Below, one piece after another: positions 43,174 to 54,191 of a DNA stretch of 64,000 nucleotides. The stretch is taken from contig CAISEB010000016.1 of NCBI GenBank assembly GCA_903884235.1, forward strand, positions 62,001 to 126,000, written 5' to 3'. How positions within the stretch are numbered: position 1 is the first letter of the stretch; every line of letters starts with the position of its first letter. The stretch comes from an uncultured Pseudomonadota bacterium (lineage in GTDB: Bacteria; Pseudomonadota; Gammaproteobacteria; Steroidobacterales; Steroidobacteraceae). The position numbers and the translations under genes are program-made. The notes below the pieces were generated by a model. It ran no database searches. It had not been told where the DNA came from and saw nothing but the letters and a program-made list of their open reading frames with translations.

Positions 43174-44775
43174 ATGAAAAAGACACTCGGAACCTACCTG
43201 ATCGAGGCCCTGGAGGCGCAGGGCGTCAAGCACGTCTTCGGCATTCCGGGCGTGCACAACCTCGAGCTGTACCGGGGACTAGCGGCCTCTGGCATCCGGC
43301 ACGTCGCGGGTCGCCACGAGCAGGGCCTCGGGTTCATGGCCGACGGCTACGCCCGGGTGTCCGGCGGCCTCGGCGTCTGCTTCACGATCACCGGCCCCGG
43401 CGTCACCAATATCCTGACCGCGATGGGCCAGTCCTACGGGGATTCGGTCCCGGTCCTCGTGATTGCCAGCGAGAACCGCCGGGGCGAGATCGGCACCGGC
43501 CGCGGCTTCCTGCACGAAGTCCGCGACCAGATCGGCATGGCGCGCCACGTCGCCGGGCTCGCCGAGCGCATCACGGAGCCGGAACAGCTCCTGCCGGCGC
43601 TCGAGCGCGTGTTCCGGTCGATCCGCACCGGTCGTCCGCTGCCGGCGTACCTCGAGATCCCGCGCGACGTCCTCAAGCTCGACGCCTCGCACCTGCCGGT
43701 GCCGATGCGGTTCGCGGAGGCGCCGGTGCCGGTGCCGCCGGCGGCGGCGATCGCCGATGCGGCGCGTCGCCTCGGCGCGGCGCGCAATCCCGTGATCCTG
43801 GCCGGCGGCGGTGCCGCCCGGGCACCCGCTCAGGTGAGGGCACTCGCCGAACGCCTCGGCGCACCTGTGGTCATGACGATCAACGGGCGTGGCCTGCTCG
43901 CCCCTGGCCATCCGCTCGCGGTGCCTTTCAGTCCGTCGCTGGAGCCCGTCCGGGCGCTGCTGGCGGGCGCCGACGCGGTACTCGCGATCGGTACGGAGTT
44001 CGGGCAGACCGACTACGACATGTACGCCGTGTCCGATTTTCCGCAGCCGCGCGGGCTGATCCGCATCGACGTCGACCCCGACCAGCTGCAGCGCAACCTG
44101 CGCCCCGAACTGGGCCTGCTCGGCGACGCGGGCGCGACGCTCGAGGCGCTGCTCGCCGCGGACCTCGGTTCACCGCCCGCCGGTCGCGGCGTCGAGGCGG
44201 CTGCGGTCGCCCGGGCGGACGCCTTCGCGGCGTTGCCGCCGCCTTACCAGCGCGAGGTCGGGTTCCTCGAGGTGATCCACCGCGCGCTGCCGTCGGCGAT
44301 CATCGTCGGTGACTCGACCCAGGCCGTCTACGCCGGCAACCTCGGCTACGCCTCGCCGCGGCCGGGTGCCTGGTTCAACAGTTCCTCCGGCTACGGCACC
44401 CTCGGCTACGCGCTGCCGGCGTCCACCGGGGCAGGGCTCGCGGCACCGGACCGCCCGGTCGTGTGCCTCGTCGGCGACGGCGGCCTGCAGTTCACGCTGG
44501 GTGAACTCGCGGTGCCGCGCGACGTCGGCGCCTGGACCGCGGTCATCGTCTGGAACAACCGCGGCTATGGCGAGATCAAGACCTCGATGCTCGCGGTCGA
44601 CATCGAGCCCGAGGGCGTCGACGTCGGGCCGCCGGACTTCGAGCCGCTGGCGCGGGCCTATGGCTACGCGCACCGGGTCGTCGACACCCTCGCGGGCCTG
44701 GAGCAGGCGCTCGCCGAGTTCGGGGCCAGGCGCCAGGTCGTGCTGATCGAAGTTCGTGCGGAGGCTTTCGAATGA
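43174..44775 (+). CDS. aruI: 5-guanidino-2-oxopentanoate decarboxylase (2-ketoarginine decarboxylase)
   Basis: 533-residue ThDP enzyme. FGIPGVHNLELYRGLA and GRHEQGLGFMADGYAR (cofactor-activating Glu) are in the Pyr domain. The PP-domain ThDP motif is GDGGLQFTLGELAVPRDVGAWTAVIVWNN. It is assigned to AruI rather than acetolactate synthase because its ATGA overlap with an AruH-like arginine:pyruvate transaminase reproduces the P. aeruginosa arginine transaminase pathway pair. Predicted reaction: 2-ketoarginine to 4-guanidinobutyraldehyde plus CO2. A dehydrogenase for the aldehyde could be one of the two aldehyde dehydrogenases in the window. Confidence 0.85.
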   Translation: MKKTLGTYLIEALEAQGVKHVFGIPGVHNLELYRGLAASGIRHVAGRHEQGLGFMADGYARVSGGLGVCFTITGPGVTNILTAMGQSYGDSVPVLVIASENRRGEIGTGRGFLHEVRDQIGMARHVAGLAERITEPEQLLPALERVFRSIRTGRPLPAYLEIPRDVLKLDASHLPVPMRFAEAPVPVPPAAAIADAARRLGAARNPVILAGGGAARAPAQVRALAERLGAPVVMTINGRGLLAPGHPLAVPFSPSLEPVRALLAGADAVLAIGTEFGQTDYDMYAVSDFPQPRGLIRIDVDPDQLQRNLRPELGLLGDAGATLEALLAADLGSPPAGRGVEAAAVARADAFAALPPPYQREVGFLEVIHRALPSAIIVGDSTQAVYAGNLGYASPRPGAWFNSSSGYGTLGYALPASTGAGLAAPDRPVVCLVGDGGLQFTLGELAVPRDVGAWTAVIVWNNRGYGEIKTSMLAVDIEPEGVDVGPPDFEPLARAYGYAHRVVDTLAGLEQALAEFGARRQVVLIEVRAEAFE

Positions 44776-45950
44776 CGCGTCGTTTCTCGCCCCTGGTGGA
44801 TTGGATCGCGGAAGAGGGAAGCGATGCGTGGGCCCTCCACTGGGAAGCGCGCAACGCGCTTGCACGTGGCGAGGACGTCATCATCCTGAGCGTCGGTGAC
44901 CCCGATCTCGACACGCCGCCGGCCGTCGTCGACGCAGCGGTGAAGGCGATGCGCTCCGGTGACACGCACTACACGGAAAGCATCGGTCGACCGGCGCTTC
45001 GCGATGCCGTCGCGGCGATGCATGTCGCGCGCACGGGCCAGGCCGTCACCGCGGCCAACGTGGCCGTGCTCGCGGGCACCCAGAACGGCCTGTTCGTCGC
45101 CTCGCTCTGCCTCGCCGGGCACGGCGAGGACGTGGTCGCGCTCGACCCGATGTACACGACCTACCCGGCCGCGATCGGGGCCTCTGGTGCGACGCTCGTC
45201 CGTGTCCCGGCACCCGCCAGCACCGGCTTCCATCCGGACCTCGCCGCGCTCGAGGCGGCGATCACGCCGCGCACGCGCGCGATCTTCCTCGCGACGCCGA
45301 ACAACCCGACGGGCGTGATCCTGTCCGAGGCCGACTGCGACGGCATCGCCGACATCGCGCGCCGCCACGGGCTCTGGATCGTGTCGGACGAGGTCTATGC
45401 CGGCATCGCCGAGGGAGGCCGTGTGCCGAGCCTCGCGGCGCGCCTGCCCGAGCGCACCTTGACTCTCGGCAGCCTGTCGAAGAGCCACGCGATGACGGGC
45501 TGGCGCGTCGGCTGGGTCATCGGGCCGGAGGACTTCATCGTCCACGCGGAGAACGTCGCGCTGTGCATGCTGTACGGCCTGCCGGGGTTCATCCAGGAAG
45601 CGGCGCTCGCCGCCCTCGCGATGCGGGAAGAGGCCGAGTCCTCGATCCGCGACTACTGCCGGGTCCGGCGCGACCTGATGTTCCGGGAGCTCAAGGACAC
45701 GCCGGGCATCCGCCTCTCGTGGCCCGACGCCGGGATGTTCATGCTGATCGACACCCGCGCGACCGGACTGTCGACGGGCGACTTCGTCCGCGGCCTGTTC
45801 GACACCGAGCGCGTGTCGCTGCTCGACGGCGCCGCATTCGGGCGCGAGACCGAGGGGTTCGTGCGGGTCTGCTTCGCGGCCGAGGAGGCCCAGCTCCTCG
45901 ACGCCGCCGCGCGCATCAGGCGCTACTGCGCCCGGATCGCCGCCGGCTGA
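44772..45950 (+). CDS. aruH: Arginine:pyruvate transaminase (AruH-like class I aminotransferase)
   Basis: 392 residues, fold-type I. Shared with P. aeruginosa AruH are ILSVGDPDLDTP, VAVLAGTQNGLF, LDPMYTTYPAAIGA, the PLP lysine in TLGSLSKSHAMTGWRVGWVIGP and ENVALCMLYGLPGFIQEAA. It converts L-arginine plus pyruvate to 2-ketoarginine plus alanine, the step before AruI. The start overlaps the aruI stop by 4 bp. A 13-bp hairpin follows its stop. No two-component regulator AruRS is encoded nearby. Confidence 0.87.
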   Translation: MTRRFSPLVDWIAEEGSDAWALHWEARNALARGEDVIILSVGDPDLDTPPAVVDAAVKAMRSGDTHYTESIGRPALRDAVAAMHVARTGQAVTAANVAVLAGTQNGLFVASLCLAGHGEDVVALDPMYTTYPAAIGASGATLVRVPAPASTGFHPDLAALEAAITPRTRAIFLATPNNPTGVILSEADCDGIADIARRHGLWIVSDEVYAGIAEGGRVPSLAARLPERTLTLGSLSKSHAMTGWRVGWVIGPEDFIVHAENVALCMLYGLPGFIQEAALAALAMREEAESSIRDYCRVRRDLMFRELKDTPGIRLSWPDAGMFMLIDTRATGLSTGDFVRGLFDTERVSLLDGAAFGRETEGFVRVCFAAEEAQLLDAAARIRRYCARIAAG

Positions 45951-45967
45951 CGGAGTCAGCCGGCGGC
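45939..45967. terminator. Bidirectional hairpin between convergent aruH and TonB receptor genes
   Basis: 13-bp perfect inverted repeat (GCCGCCGGCTGAC and its complement) with a 3-nt loop, overlapping the aruH stop codon and ending 8 bp from the receptor gene. There is no T-run. Confidence 0.55.
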
Positions 45968-45974
45968 CTGCCAC

Positions 45975-48503
<2,529 letters not shown>

Positions 48504-48558
48504 CTCAATCACCCCCGTGATTTCAGCGGTCGTTCGTGACCGTAAAGGCTTCGCCCAA

Positions 48559-49704
48559 TCACGATTCGAGCAGCACGGACGCCTGCGCGTCCCAGCTGAG
48601 GTAAACCTCGTCGCTCCAGTCGATGCGCCAGTCGAGCGTGCGGCGTTCGTTCTGGGCGAACGCAGTCACGATCTTGCCGCTCGAGGTCTTCACCTGGTAG
48701 ACGGAGCGGTTGCCCAGGTAGCCGAGCTCCCACACGACACCCTTCAGGTGGTTGCGGCCGAGTGTCTCGTCCGCAGTCTTGCCGAGCCGGATCTTCTCCG
48801 GGCGCACCGCCATCCACACCGCATCGCCGGGCCGGTGCTTGCCGCAGTCCTCGGCCAGCAGGTTGCAGCCGAGCTCCGGTGCGGTGACCGTGAGCTGCCG
48901 GCCGTCCGCAGCGGCGACCGTGCCCTCGATGAGGTTCGCCGTGCCGAAGAAGTCGGCGACGAAGCGGGTCTTCGGGAACTCGTAGACCTCGGCGGGCGTG
49001 CCGACCTGCACGACCGAGCCGCGGTCCATCACCGCGATCCGGCTGGAGAGCGCCATCGCCTCGTCCTGGTCATGGGTCACGACGATGAACGTGATGCCGA
49101 CCTCGGCCTGGAGGTCCATCAGCTCGAACTGCGTGCTCTCGCGGAGTTTCTTGTCGAGTGCGCTCAGCGGTTCGTCGAGCAGCAGCACCTTCGGTCGCTT
49201 GATCAACGCGCGGGCGAGCGCGACCCGCTGGCGCTGGCCACCGGACAGCTGGTGCGGCTTGCGCTGGCCGAGGCCGCCGAGCTGGACCATCTCCAGCGCC
49301 TCGTCGATGCGCCGCGTGCGCGTCGCCCGGTCGAGGCCATCCCGCTTGATGCCGTAGCCGACGTTGTCGGCCACCGACATGTGCGGGAACAGGGCATAGG
49401 ACTGGAACATCATGTTGACCGGCCGCTCGTAGGGCGGCACGTCGGTCATGTCGACGCCGTCGATCGTGATGCGGCCGGTCGTCGGCGTCACGAACCCGGC
49501 CAGCATGCGCAGCAGCGTCGTCTTGCCGCAACCCGAGGCGCCGACCAGCGCGAACATCTCGCCCTTGTGGATCGAGAGGTCGACGCCGCCGACGGCCTTG
49601 AAGTCGCCGTAGTTCTTGCCAATGCCCTCGAGCACGATCTGCGGCCGGGCGGCTGCATCCAGCCATGGCCGGTCGGCGAGGTTTTGCCGCTGCGAGGTGA
49701 TCAA
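48559..49704 (-). CDS. ABC transporter ATPase, polyamine/spermidine-putrescine (PotA/PotG) type
   Basis: 381 residues. Walker A GASGCGKTTLL, Q-loop MMFQSYALFPHMSVADNVGYG, signature LSGGQRQRVALARAL, Walker B VLLLDEPLSALD and H-loop VVTHDQDEAM occupy about residues 25-260, followed by a TOBE domain. The start appears to be TTG at 49704, with GGGG stretches upstream; no ATG or GTG alternative is available before the ATPase core. It is embedded in an oxidoreductase operon, while its probable permease partners lie at 61324-63083 on the other strand. No substrate-binding protein gene is in the window. Confidence 0.9.
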   Translation of the reverse strand: MITSQRQNLADRPWLDAAARPQIVLEGIGKNYGDFKAVGGVDLSIHKGEMFALVGASGCGKTTLLRMLAGFVTPTTGRITIDGVDMTDVPPYERPVNMMFQSYALFPHMSVADNVGYGIKRDGLDRATRTRRIDEALEMVQLGGLGQRKPHQLSGGQRQRVALARALIKRPKVLLLDEPLSALDKKLRESTQFELMDLQAEVGITFIVVTHDQDEAMALSSRIAVMDRGSVVQVGTPAEVYEFPKTRFVADFFGTANLIEGTVAAADGRQLTVTAPELGCNLLAEDCGKHRPGDAVWMAVRPEKIRLGKTADETLGRNHLKGVVWELGYLGNRSVYQVKTSSGKIVTAFAQNERRTLDWRIDWSDEVYLSWDAQASVLLES

Positions 49705-49789
49705 CGCCCCGATCCCCGTGTGCCCGCCCTCGACGGGGCGGCGCTTCCCCGAGCGTACTCCATCCAGAGGACAGTCGGGGACCGGGCCG

Positions 49790-50995
49790 TCATCGATCGG
49801 CGGGGGGCGTGAGGCGCCGGCGGTCCGGCGCGAAGAACGGTCGCTCGACGACGCGGGCGGCGACCATCCGTCGCTCCCAGACGAGTTCGCGGTTCAGGTA
49901 GATGTCCGCCCAGACGGTGGACCCCATCGCATGGTGCGGCGCGTCGATGATGGCGAGCGCGAGGTTGCGCTTGCAGGTGGGCGACCACAGCGCGGACATC
50001 ACGCTGCCGACCTCGTGGTTGCCGTCCCGATCGCGGTACAGCAGCGCGTTGTGGGCGGGCTTGTTGCCCTCGACGTCGATACCGACGAGCAGGCGCGACA
50101 GTCCCCGGCGCTGCTGCGCAAGGAGCGCGCGGCGGCCGGTGTAGTGGGGCTTGTCGAACTCGACCAGCCACCCGAGCCCGAGCTCGAGCGGCGTCCGGTC
50201 GCGGCCTATGCGGACCGTGTGCTCGGCCGACACGAAGTCGACGTTGGGCATCAGGAAGCCGGCTTCGATGCGCGCCATGTTGAGCGCCTGCGAGCCGATT
50301 GCGCGCAGCCCCCGGGTCTGCCCGGCCGACATCAGTTCGTCCCAGGTCGTCAGGGCATGCTCCGGGTGCATCCACAGTTCATACCCAAGATCGCCCGTGA
50401 AGCCGGTGCGCGAGACCATGATCGTGCCTCCGCGCACCGTGAAATCGCGCAGCTCGAACGGCTTCAGCGTCTCGATGCCCTCGAGTCCGAAGCGCTTGAG
50501 GATGTAGCAGGACGTCGGTCCCTGCATCGACAGGGCGGCGATGTCCTCGGTCACTTCCTCGACGACGACGTCGAAGCCGATTGCGGAATCGAGCAGCCAG
50601 TCGAGCTGGCGCTCGGCGGTGCACACCCGGAAGTCATTCGGGCCCAGCCGGAACAGCGTGCCGTCGTCGATGATGTGCCCGTCGTCATTGCACCAGACGA
50701 CGTAGCTGACGCGTCCGACCCGCAGCTTGCGAACGTCGCGGGTGACGAGGTGATTGAGGTAGCGCTCGGCGTCCGGTCCCGCAACCCGGTACTTCACCAT
50801 CGGCGTGATGTCGTACAGCGTCGAGGCGTTGCGGATCGCGAAGTATTCCTGCTCCGCTGACGTGAACACATCGACGGTCGTGTAGCCGGCCCACGGCACA
50901 TAGCTGTCGTGCTGCGACAGGGCCCGGGCGCGGGCGTGGAACGGCGTCTCGAGCAGCGGCTTGAGGAAGTGCGGCACGGAGTGCTCGGTGCTCAT
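49790..50995 (-). CDS. GcvT-family tetrahydrofolate-dependent aminomethyltransferase/demethylase
   Basis: 401 residues. The GcvT fold is shown by ASTLYDITPMVKYRVAGPDAERYLNHLVTRDV, SMQGPTSCYILKRF, SRTGFTGDLGYELWM and RIEAGFLMPNVDF, then a C-terminal barrel domain. Standalone members act as glycine-cleavage T-proteins or as THF-dependent O-, N- or S-demethylases (for example DMSP demethylase). No glycine-cleavage P or H genes are nearby, so a demethylase role on an amine produced by the adjacent flavoproteins is more likely; this is inferred. The ATG overlaps the stop of the upstream flavoprotein gene (ATGA). Confidence 0.85.
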   Translation of the reverse strand: MSTEHSVPHFLKPLLETPFHARARALSQHDSYVPWAGYTTVDVFTSAEQEYFAIRNASTLYDITPMVKYRVAGPDAERYLNHLVTRDVRKLRVGRVSYVVWCNDDGHIIDDGTLFRLGPNDFRVCTAERQLDWLLDSAIGFDVVVEEVTEDIAALSMQGPTSCYILKRFGLEGIETLKPFELRDFTVRGGTIMVSRTGFTGDLGYELWMHPEHALTTWDELMSAGQTRGLRAIGSQALNMARIEAGFLMPNVDFVSAEHTVRIGRDRTPLELGLGWLVEFDKPHYTGRRALLAQQRRGLSRLLVGIDVEGNKPAHNALLYRDRDGNHEVGSVMSALWSPTCKRNLALAIIDAPHHAMGSTVWADIYLNRELVWERRMVAARVVERPFFAPDRRRLTPPADR

Positions 50996-52572
50996 GGGGT
51001 GTCTCCGGCGTCGAGCATGCGTCGCGCGGCATTGAGTCCGGCGAGGCCCATCACGCCGCCTCCCGGGTGGCAGCTCGCCCCGCACAGGTAGAGTCCTTGC
51101 AGTGGTGTCGCGTACTGGGAAGCGCCGGGCACGGGCCTGACCATGTAGAACTGGTCGAACGCGAGATCGCCATGGTGCCAGTGCCCGCCCGGGACCCGGA
51201 ACTCGCGCTCGAGGTCCTCCGGCGTGCTCAGCTCGCTCGCGACGATGCTGTTGCGCAGCCCCGGGGCGTAGGCCTCGAGGCGGGCCAGGATCGCCTCGAG
51301 GAACGGGCGCTTCTCGGCGGCCCAGCCGGCCTTCGGCGCGTACGGGGCGTACTGCACGATCGCCGAGAGCACGTGGTGGCCGGCCGGGGCGAGCGACGGA
51401 TCGGACACCGTCGGCAGGGTGATCTCGAGCGCGGGGGACGAGGGCCATTCGCCGTACTTGCTCGGGTTGAACGCGCGCTCGAGGTAGTCGAGCGAGGGCG
51501 AGACGACGAGACGACCGCCGAGGGCTGCGGGCGCCGTGCCGCGGAAGCCGGGCAGCCGGTCGAGGGCGAGGTGCAGCTTCGCGGCGAGCCCGCTGGTGCG
51601 CACGTGATCGACCCGGCGCACGAAGCCGGTATCCAGGTGCTCGGGACCGAGCAGCTTCAGGAACGTCGTCTTGACGTCGGCGCTCGACACGACCCGGCCT
51701 GCGCCGATGGTCTCGCCGGAGGCGAGCACGACGCCCGTGGCGCGATCGTCCGCGACGAGGATGCGCTCCACCGGGGAGGCCGTGCGGATCGCCGCGCCCG
51801 CGGCGGTCGCGGCACGCGCGAGCGCCAGCGACAGGGCGCCGAGCCCACCGCGTGGCAGCGCCAGCGGCATCGGCCCCGCTGCCGATTCCGCGGCGAGCCG
51901 GTAGAGCAGCGTCAGCACCGTGCCGGGCGCGCGCGGGCCGAAGTTCGTGCCGAGCACGGCGTCGAGGCCGAGGGCGCCCTTCAGCAGCGACGATTCGAAC
52001 TCGTCTTCCAGCAGGTCATAGGCATTCATGCCGACGATGCGCAGGAACTCGCGCATGTCCCGCCGTCCGAGCAGCCGTAGCCGCAGTCCGACCTTCGCGA
52101 GCGCCACCTTGTCCGTCCACGCCTCGGTGCCGAGCCGCGGTGGCGGTGCCGCGAGCAGCGTGTGCAGCAGTCGCGCGAACCGGGCAAGGCGGCCCTGCCA
52201 CGCGGGCCAGGCGGCCGCATCCCGGGCGGTCCAGCCGGCACCCGGCGTGCCGCCGCAGGCGAGCGCAAGGCCCGTGCCCTCGTCGCCCAGCGCAGTCGTG
52301 GCAAGCGACGTGGCTGCGAATTCGAGCCCGTGCCCGGACAGGTTGAGCTCGCGCATCAGCGCGAGCGGCATCTGGTGCAGCAGGTGTGCGCCGGAGGAGA
52401 CGCGGTAGCCCGGCGCGAATTCCCGGGTCACGGCCATGCCGCCGACCTGGTCGGCGGCTTCGACGACGAGCACGGAACGGCCCGCGCGCGCGAGCGTCGC
52501 GGCGCAGACGAGGCCGTTGTGGCCGGCACCGATGACGATGACGTCGTACTGGTTCGAGGATGGAGTCGCCAT
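50992..52572 (-). CDS. PYROXD2/phytoene-desaturase-like FAD oxidoreductase, copy 2
   Basis: 526 residues. The N-terminal FAD Rossmann motif is VIVIGAGHNGLVCAATLARAG (residues about 10-30). GGMAVTREF, RVVSSADVKTTFL and the C-terminal FAD-closing motif GLYLCGASCHPGGGVMGLAGLNAARRML follow. It belongs to the amine-oxidase/CrtI superfamily, with no carotenoid genes around it. It is paralogous to the gene immediately upstream (3-bp separation) and overlaps the GcvT-like gene downstream. Substrate unknown. Tandem pairs can act as heterodimers or on successive oxidation steps. Confidence 0.85.
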   Translation of the reverse strand: MATPSSNQYDVIVIGAGHNGLVCAATLARAGRSVLVVEAADQVGGMAVTREFAPGYRVSSGAHLLHQMPLALMRELNLSGHGLEFAATSLATTALGDEGTGLALACGGTPGAGWTARDAAAWPAWQGRLARFARLLHTLLAAPPPRLGTEAWTDKVALAKVGLRLRLLGRRDMREFLRIVGMNAYDLLEDEFESSLLKGALGLDAVLGTNFGPRAPGTVLTLLYRLAAESAAGPMPLALPRGGLGALSLALARAATAAGAAIRTASPVERILVADDRATGVVLASGETIGAGRVVSSADVKTTFLKLLGPEHLDTGFVRRVDHVRTSGLAAKLHLALDRLPGFRGTAPAALGGRLVVSPSLDYLERAFNPSKYGEWPSSPALEITLPTVSDPSLAPAGHHVLSAIVQYAPYAPKAGWAAEKRPFLEAILARLEAYAPGLRNSIVASELSTPEDLEREFRVPGGHWHHGDLAFDQFYMVRPVPGASQYATPLQGLYLCGASCHPGGGVMGLAGLNAARRMLDAGDTP

Positions 52573-52574
52573 GA

Positions 52575-54176
52575 TCAGGCGCTCCGTCCGAGGTCGGCCA
52601 GCACGCGCCGCGCGCAGTTCGCGCCCGGTGCCCCCATCACGCCACCGCCCGGGTGGGTCGAGGACCCGGACAGGTAGAGGCCCTTCACCGGCGTGCGGTA
52701 CTGGGCGTAGCCCGGGACCGGCCGGTTGAACAGCAGTTGGTCCATCGTCAGCTCGCCCTGGAAGATGTTGCCCTCGGTCAGGCCGACCTCGCGCTCGATG
52801 TCCCAGGGCGTGCGGACCTCCATGTGGCGGATCAGACTGCGGAAGTCCGGGCTCTGGCGTTCGATCGCCTGGACGACGGTCTCGCCGAAGGCGGCGCGCT
52901 TGGCGTCCGTCCACGGGCCATCGGCGAGCTCGTACGGGCAGTACTGCACGAATACCGACATGTAGTGCTTGCCGTCGGCCGCCATCGTCGGGTCGATCTG
53001 CGAGGGCATCAGCATGTCGACGTAGGGTGCCTGCGACCAGCGTCCGTCCTTCCAGTCGTCGTAGGCGCGCTCCATCATCTCGATCGTGTCGGTGATGTGC
53101 AGGTCGCCGCGGATCGCGGGCGAGCCCTTCGGGATCGCCGGGAACGTCGGCAGCCCGTCGAGCGCGATGTTGAGCTTGCCGGACGAGCCGCGGATCTTGA
53201 AGCGCCGCACGGCCTTCACGAAATCCTCCGGCAGGTGCTCCGCGTCCATAGAATCGAGGAACGTGCGCTTCACGTCCATGTTCGAGACCACGATCTTGGC
53301 CCCGATCTCCTCGCCGCTGGCGAGCGCGACGCCGCAGCTGCGCCCATTGCGCACGAGGATGCGCTCGACCGGCGCGCCGGTGCGGACGGCGCCGCCACTG
53401 GCCTGCAGCGACTTGGTCAGCGACGCGGTGACCGAACCCATGCCGCCGCGCGCGAAGCCCCAGGCGCCGACGGTCTCGTCGATGTCGCCCATGTAGTGGT
53501 GCAGCAGCACGTACGCGCTGCCGGGCGAGCGGGGACCGAGTGCCGTGCCGATGATCGAGCTGCCGGCGAAGTGCGCCTTGACGATCTCGCTCTCGAAGTA
53601 CTCGTCGAGGAAGTCCGCGGCCGACATCGTCCAGAACCTGAGCGTGTCGTACATCCGCTCCTCGCCCATGCGATGGAAGCGCTGGCCGATGTAGAGCAGT
53701 TCCGTGATGTCGCGCGGCTTGAACGACGTCGGATCCGGGGGTTCGCGCAGCAGCAGCGGCCGGATGAACTTGCACTGGCGGATCACGTCGCGCGAATAGC
53801 GATCGTAGGCCTCCGCGTCGCGCTTCGAGTGCCGGGCGATCTCGCGACGCAGGGCGTCGTGGTTGTCGTACAGCGCGAGGTGGTTGCCGTCGCGCATCAT
53901 CGTGCAGCCGCCGTCGTAGGGAATGATCTGCAGGCCGTAGCGGGGCAACTCCAGCGTGCGCATGATCTCCGGACGCAGCAGGCTGCAGACGTAGGAGCAG
54001 TTCGAGTAGGTGAAGTCCTCGTACAGCTGGCGGCTGACCGCCGCGCCGCCGATGTAGTCGTTGCGCTCGACGACGAGCACATCGAGGCCGGCGCGCGCGA
54101 GGTAGCACGCGGCGACGAGCCCGTTGTGGCCTGCGCCGACGACGATGACGTCGTGGCGCTTTGCGGTGGCAGCCAT
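52575..54176 (-). CDS. PYROXD2/phytoene-desaturase-like FAD oxidoreductase, copy 1
   Basis: 533 residues. VIVVGAGHNGLVAACYLARAG at the N-terminus, GGAAVSRQL, IVVSNMDVKRTFLDSM in the middle and GLYLSGSSTHPGGGVMGAPGANCARRVL at the C-terminus define the family. The end motifs match its downstream paralogue (52572-50992) closely, although the mid-regions differ, so the duplication is old. It starts 15 bp after the class III aminotransferase stop and is in the same operon. It probably oxidises a C-N or C-C bond of an imported amine, but no activity can be read from sequence. Confidence 0.86.
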   Translation of the reverse strand: MAATAKRHDVIVVGAGHNGLVAACYLARAGLDVLVVERNDYIGGAAVSRQLYEDFTYSNCSYVCSLLRPEIMRTLELPRYGLQIIPYDGGCTMMRDGNHLALYDNHDALRREIARHSKRDAEAYDRYSRDVIRQCKFIRPLLLREPPDPTSFKPRDITELLYIGQRFHRMGEERMYDTLRFWTMSAADFLDEYFESEIVKAHFAGSSIIGTALGPRSPGSAYVLLHHYMGDIDETVGAWGFARGGMGSVTASLTKSLQASGGAVRTGAPVERILVRNGRSCGVALASGEEIGAKIVVSNMDVKRTFLDSMDAEHLPEDFVKAVRRFKIRGSSGKLNIALDGLPTFPAIPKGSPAIRGDLHITDTIEMMERAYDDWKDGRWSQAPYVDMLMPSQIDPTMAADGKHYMSVFVQYCPYELADGPWTDAKRAAFGETVVQAIERQSPDFRSLIRHMEVRTPWDIEREVGLTEGNIFQGELTMDQLLFNRPVPGYAQYRTPVKGLYLSGSSTHPGGGVMGAPGANCARRVLADLGRSA

Positions 54177-54191
54177 CGGCGCGCCCCCGGG

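Noticed and set aside
50992-54176. Carotenoid desaturase (CrtI) assignment for the two flavoproteins
   Set aside because: The fold is related, but no crtB, crtE or other carotenoid genes are present, and the sequences fit PYROXD2-like oxidoreductases better.
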